From Alphaproteobacteria bacterium (GTDB lineage: Bacteria; Pseudomonadota; Alphaproteobacteria; Bin95), in contig JAJECF010000079.1 of assembly GCA_022822125.1 (NCBI GenBank), forward strand, positions 1-15,160: DNA of 15,160 nucleotides, written 5' to 3'. A program made the translations under genes and the position numbers. This document shows positions 12,548-15,160 of the stretch, in pieces. Under the pieces are notes generated by a model. It saw only the letters and a program-made list of their open reading frames with translations, had not been told where the DNA came from and ran no database searches. The number at the start of each line of letters is the position of its first letter. Positions within the stretch are counted from its first letter, which is position 1.

Positions 12548-13501
12548 TTATCCCGCGGCCCACAGCGCGGCCAGAAAGCAGGCATGCACGGCGCATGCCG
12601 CAACAAAAAGGCGCAGGGCGCGGCGTATATCGTCCGGCGTTGCGCGGCTGCGGCCGCGTCCCATCCAGGCGTCCTCAACGGTTCTGCCGCCATAGCGCCG
12701 GGGCCCGGCAAGCGCGAGACCGAGCGCGCCCGCCATCGCCGCCTCCGGCCAGCCGGCATTGGGCGAACGGTGGCGGTGGGCATCTCTGGTCACCGCGCGC
12801 CATGCGCCGAGCGGGCTCGCCCGGCGGAAGCAGAATGCGGCGCCCATGAGCAGCAGGGCGGAAATCCGCGCCGGCAGGAAACAGGCGATGTCGTCGGCCC
12901 GCGCCGACCAGGAGCCGAAGGCCTCATGACGCTCCGTGCGGTGGCCGATCATGCTGTCGAGCGTATTGATCGCCTTGAAAGCGCAAAGCCCGGGCAGACC
13001 GAGAAGCAGGAACCAGAAAGCGGGCGCGACCACGCCGTCCGAGAAATTCTCCGCCAGCGACTCGATCCCGGCGCGCGCAACGCCGTGGGCGTCGAGGGCG
13101 GCCGGGTCGCGCCCGGCGATGCGGGAGACGGCATCGCGCCCCTGCTCCAGCCCGGAGTCGAGGCCGGCGGCGACCGCCGCCACATGGTCGTAGAGCCCGC
13201 GCTGCGCGATTAGCAGGAAGGCGAGCAGCAGGGTCGGCAGCCATCCGAGCAGGCTGAACGCCCAGCCGGCCGCCGCGGCGGCTGCGACCACCGCCGCCAG
13301 GGCGAAGGCGCCGCGCATCCGCCGGTCGGCCTCCGGTCGTTCGGGCCGGTTGAGGCGGGCGTCCAGGCGGTCGATCATGCGCCCGATCAGCGCAACCGGG
13401 TGCGGCACGCGGCGGAACAGAGCCGGCAGGTCGCCCAGCGCCGCGTCCAGCAGCAGGGCGCCGAGCAGGATCGGGACGATGCTTGCCGTTCCGTCTATCA
13501 T
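12548..13501 (-). CDS. cobD: Adenosylcobinamide-phosphate synthase CobD/CbiB
   Basis: A 317-residue polytopic membrane protein that joins the aminopropanol arm to adenosylcobyric acid in cobalamin synthesis. Family signatures are present in order: LGDLPALFRRVPHPVALIG (22-40), GIESLAENFSDGVVAPAFW (145-163), AINTLDSMIGH (177-187), RADDIACFLPAR (201-212) and SPNAGWPEAAMAGAL (246-260). Several hydrophobic spans (for example 66-99 and 296-314) fit the known membrane topology. ATG 13501 is chosen for the normal N-terminus; an upstream ATG at 13534 would overlap cbiX. There is no ribosome binding site, and a TAGAAT box (13515-13510) ends 8 bases before the ATG, so the mRNA may be leaderless. It is divergent from cbiX. 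Confidence 0.95.
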   Translation of the reverse strand: MIDGTASIVPILLGALLLDAALGDLPALFRRVPHPVALIGRMIDRLDARLNRPERPEADRRMRGAFALAAVVAAAAAAGWAFSLLGWLPTLLLAFLLIAQRGLYDHVAAVAAGLDSGLEQGRDAVSRIAGRDPAALDAHGVARAGIESLAENFSDGVVAPAFWFLLLGLPGLCAFKAINTLDSMIGHRTERHEAFGSWSARADDIACFLPARISALLLMGAAFCFRRASPLGAWRAVTRDAHRHRSPNAGWPEAAMAGALGLALAGPRRYGGRTVEDAWMGRGRSRATPDDIRRALRLFVAACAVHACFLAALWAAG

Positions 13502-13533
13502 GGGCGGCGATTCTACCCCAAACGAGAGATGCA
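13496..13533. promoter_or_regulatory. Compact divergent promoter between cobD and cbiX
   Basis: Only 32 bases separate the two ATGs. For cobD (minus) TAGAAT at 13515-13510 matches 5 of 6 -10 positions and would start transcription next to its ATG. For cbiX (plus) TATCAT at 13496-13501 also matches 5 of 6 and overlaps the cobD start codon; GAGAGA, 4 bases before ATG 13534, is its likely ribosome binding site. I could not find convincing -35 boxes. The space is too small for a cobalamin riboswitch. Confidence 0.4.
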
Positions 13534-14433
13534 ATGCCCAAGACCGGAGTCATGGTTTGCGGCCACGGCAGCCGCGATGCGGATGCGGTGCGCGAGTTCC
13601 TGGCCCTTGCCGAGGGGCTCCGGCCCCGCTTGCCGGACTACGACCTGGAAATCGGCTTCCTGGAATTCGCGCGGCCGGTGATCCGCGAGGGGCTGGAGGC
13701 GCTGGCGGCGCGCGGCAACCGGCGCATTCTGGCAGTCCCCGGCATGCTGTTCGCCGCCGGGCATGTGAAGAACGACGTGCCCTCGGAAATCAACGAATTC
13801 GCGCATGCGCATCCTGACATCGACATAAGACTCGGGCGCGACCTCGCTATCGACGCGAAGCTGCTGCAGGCCGCGCGCGCGCGCATCGAGAGCGTGCTGG
13901 ATGACGGCACGCTCCGCGAAGAGACGCTGCTGATGGTGGTGGGACGCGGCACCAATGACCCGGACGCCAACTCGAATGTCAGCAAGGTCGCGCGGATGCT
14001 GTGGGAGGGCATGGGCTTCGGCTGGGCCGAAACCTGCTATTCGGGCGTGGCCCATCCGCGCGTCGACGCCGGGCTGGAGCGCGCCGCCCGGCTCGGCTTC
14101 CGGCGAATCGTCGTCTTTCCCTACTTCCTGTTCACCGGCGTTCTGGTGCAACGGATTTACGACCAGACCGACAGGGTTGCAGCGGCCCACCCCGGAATAT
14201 CCTTCGTCAAGGCGCCCTATCTGAACGACCATCCGCTGGTGCTGGACAGCTTCGCCGAGCGCGTCCGGGGCGCGCTGACGGGCGACAACCTGATGAATTG
14301 CGCGCTCTGCAAATACCGGGAACAGATCGTCGGGCGGGAGGACGAGGTGGGAACGCCGCAAGCAGGCCATCACCACCATGTGCGCGGCGGCCATGCGCAT
14401 GAGCACGGGCACGATCATCCCCACGAGCACTGA
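13534..14433 (+). CDS. cbiX: Sirohydrochlorin cobaltochelatase CbiX, long form with His-rich tail
   Basis: A 299-residue protein with two CbiX-like halves. The first half holds the chelatase histidines His11 (CGHGSRD) and His77 (FAAGHVKND). In the second half both are replaced (GRGTNDPD near 138-144; FPYFLFTGVLVQR near 195-207), so one active site is expected. The C-terminal extension has MNCALC (254-259), matching the MXCXXC Fe-S motif described for Bacillus megaterium CbiX, followed by a His-rich tail (279-299, 11 histidines) likely to bind or store metal. The enzyme inserts cobalt into sirohydrochlorin early in anaerobic-type cobalamin synthesis. ATG 13534 has GAGAGA just upstream; the frame's upstream extension would run back into cobD. 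The nearby arsR-permease pair suggests metal homeostasis. Confidence 0.93.
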   Translation: MPKTGVMVCGHGSRDADAVREFLALAEGLRPRLPDYDLEIGFLEFARPVIREGLEALAARGNRRILAVPGMLFAAGHVKNDVPSEINEFAHAHPDIDIRLGRDLAIDAKLLQAARARIESVLDDGTLREETLLMVVGRGTNDPDANSNVSKVARMLWEGMGFGWAETCYSGVAHPRVDAGLERAARLGFRRIVVFPYFLFTGVLVQRIYDQTDRVAAAHPGISFVKAPYLNDHPLVLDSFAERVRGALTGDNLMNCALCKYREQIVGREDEVGTPQAGHHHHVRGGHAHEHGHDHPHEH

Positions 14434-14458
14434 TACCGTGGCGCTCGGCGCAGGGCGC

Positions 14459-14482
14459 AAACGGGCCGTTTCCGTCTATAAT
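14459..14482 (+). promoter_or_regulatory. arsR promoter with perfect dyad next to the -10 box
   Basis: TATAAT (14477-14482) is a perfect -10 hexamer ending 8 bases before the arsR ATG at 14491. AAACGG-G-CCGTTT (14459-14471) is a perfect 6-bp dyad in the -35/-10 interval, a typical repressor position. The -35 is poor, and no ribosome binding site better than AGG is present, so arsR may be read from a leaderless, autoregulated transcript. Confidence 0.5.
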
Positions 14483-14490
14483 GCAGGCCC

Positions 14491-14814
14491 ATGACGCTTG
14501 TCGAAATCGCCGCCCGCCTGGAAGTGCTCGGCAACGAGACGCGGCTTGCCGTGTTCCGCCATGTGGTGCGGGCGGGCGAAGGAGGGCTCGCCGTCAACGA
14601 CATCCATGAGCGCACCGGCGTTCCACGCTCCACGCTTTCGCACCATCTGCGCCGGCTGGCGGATTGCGGCCTGATGCAGCGGGAGCGGCGCGGCACCACG
14701 CTGATCTGCCGCGCCAATGCGGAGGCGATGAACGAAACGCTGGGATTCCTGCTGAAGGAATGTTGCGCAGACCATCTTGACGGCTCGTGCCATCATCGGC
14801 ATATTTCGATCTAG
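14491..14814 (+). CDS. ArsR/SmtB-family metal-responsive repressor
   Basis: A 107-residue winged-helix protein: LEVLGNETRLAVFRHVV (10-26), the recognition helix region TGVPRSTLSHHLRRLADCGLM (42-62) and the wing RERRGTTLICRA (64-75). The classical ELCVCDL metal box of ArsR is absent (GLAVNDI). Instead the C-terminus is rich in ligands: Cys91, Cys92, His95, Cys100, His101, His102 and His104. Acidithiobacillus ArsR binds As(III) through a C-terminal CC-x5-C set; here the spacing is CC-x7-C with added histidines, so the inducer could be As(III), Zn, Co or Cu. It is followed 29 bases later by the permease gene, which it probably represses, along with itself. Metal identity is inference. Confidence 0.88.
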   Translation: MTLVEIAARLEVLGNETRLAVFRHVVRAGEGGLAVNDIHERTGVPRSTLSHHLRRLADCGLMQRERRGTTLICRANAEAMNETLGFLLKECCADHLDGSCHHRHISI

Positions 14815-14824
14815 TTAGAAATAT
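14777..14824 (+). promoter_or_regulatory. Candidate permease promoter and operator at the arsR 3' end
   Basis: TTGACG (14777-14782) and CATATT (14800-14805) are 17 bases apart and could form a promoter inside the end of arsR. A perfect inverted repeat ATATTTC-N10-GAAATAT (14801-14807 and 14818-14824) covers the -10 and expected start site. This AT-rich dyad in GC-rich DNA, with a nearly repeated TAGAAATA unit just after it (14817-14830), is a plausible ArsR/SmtB-type operator. The arsR stop codon TAG lies within its spacer. Confidence 0.5.
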
Positions 14825-14843
14825 AGAAATAGGGACCGGCCGG

Positions 14844-15160
14844 ATGACCGTCCTTGCTGCTGCCCTGCAACGCCTCGAATGGCCGAAAATCGGTCGTGTC
14901 TGGCTGGCCGTGCTTGCCACTCTGGCTGTGGTCGCACTCGTCGACCCGGCACAGTTCCGCCCCTCCGTTTCCTTCACGCTGGGCGCGCTTGCGCAGACGC
15001 TCCCCTTCATCGCCTTCGCCGTGCTGGCGGTGGCCGTGCTGAAAGCGACCGGGGCGGATGCGCTGGTGGCGCGGGCCTTCGTGGGGCGGGAGAGCCGGAT
15101 GATCGTGCTGGCGGCGCTGGTCGGGGGCCTGGCGCCCTTCTGCTCCTGCGAGGTGATCCC
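14844..15160 (+). CDS. PF03773-type permease (metal/metalloid efflux?), 5' part
   Basis: Partial gene, open to the window end (105 codons). The protein starts MTVLAAALQRLEWPKIGR; hydrophobic spans lie at about 19-34 and 46-68, and a third begins at about 86. That third span contains APFCSCEVIP (residues 97 onward), the Cys-Ser-Cys signature of the permease family PF03773 (DUF318), which includes ArsP organoarsenical exporters and SO_0444-type Cu/Zn efflux proteins. The second Cys is followed by Glu. A GGGA lies 8 bases before the ATG. Immediate linkage to an ArsR repressor supports metal or metalloid transport; proximity to cbiX leaves cobalt as a possibility. The remaining membrane segments are outside the window. 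Confidence 0.8.
   Translation, partial: MTVLAAALQRLEWPKIGRVWLAVLATLAVVALVDPAQFRPSVSFTLGALAQTLPFIAFAVLAVAVLKATGADALVARAFVGRESRMIVLAALVGGLAPFCSCEVI

Noticed and set aside
12584..13213. A 209-codon plus-strand frame in the cobD region
   Set aside because: Antisense to a clear CobD/CbiB gene with all family signatures.
13502..13533. Cobalamin riboswitch for cobD or cbiX
   Set aside because: The gap is far too short for the aptamer, and no B12-box-like sequence was seen.
14434..14471. AAACGGGCCGTTT read as a rho-independent terminator of cbiX
   Set aside because: The dyad has only a 1-base centre, so it cannot form a proper hairpin loop, and no T run follows. Its position next to TATAAT fits an operator better.
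1..15160. tRNA, rRNA, CRISPR array or complete insertion sequence
   Set aside because: I looked for regularly spaced repeats, cloverleaf-like arms and transposase motifs and saw none; a scanning program would be needed to exclude them fully.

Overview
The window looks like part of an alphaproteobacterial chromosome. It is GC-rich (about 73% G+C in a sampled stretch of the crotonase gene) and carries two lineage markers: an mmcB-type gene with an alphaproteobacterial LexA box on its start codon, and the mutY / dciA / DsbA-like order typical of that class. Nothing identifies a genus, and no tRNA, rRNA, CRISPR array or intact mobile element was seen.

Positions 1-249 are non-coding, lower in G+C, and contain a segment resembling REP-type repeats. 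From 8312 down to 250 runs a minus-strand catabolic operon of seven genes: a large alpha/beta hydrolase, a glyoxalase-fold protein, two acyl-CoA dehydrogenase subunits, an Xaa-Pro aminopeptidase-like M24 enzyme, a carboxymuconolactone decarboxylase-like protein and a 2-keto-4-pentenoate hydratase-like protein. Most junctions overlap by 4 bases or are only a few bases apart. The dehydrogenase pair looks like a heteromeric enzyme with one catalytic subunit. The substrate is unknown and no CoA ligase, thiolase or regulator is in view.

Positions 8337-8929 form a small lower-GC island read on the plus strand. It has a dyad in the divergent promoter region, an orphan 36-codon reading frame with a near-ideal ribosome binding site, and a small lipoprotein gene. 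The lipoprotein gene overlaps a crotonase gene (8926-9699) that may serve the neighbouring operon.

Positions 9686-12528 hold genome maintenance and envelope genes: mmcB and mutY on the minus strand, dciA (DUF721) and a membrane-anchored DsbA-like thioredoxin on the plus strand. The smc gene that often follows is absent.

Positions 12548-15160 concern cobalt/cobalamin and metals. cobD/cbiB and a long cbiX, with MXCXXC motif and His-rich tail, are divergent across only 32 bases. They are followed by an ArsR/SmtB repressor with a Cys/His-rich tail and the start of a PF03773-type permease that runs off the window. Two different dyads sit where a repressor would act, one before arsR and one before the permease.

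Regulatory themes: several genes (arsR, cobD, mmcB and perhaps dciA) have a -10-like hexamer only 6-8 bases before the start codon, suggesting leaderless mRNAs. All functional names rest on motif recognition by eye; no database search was run.
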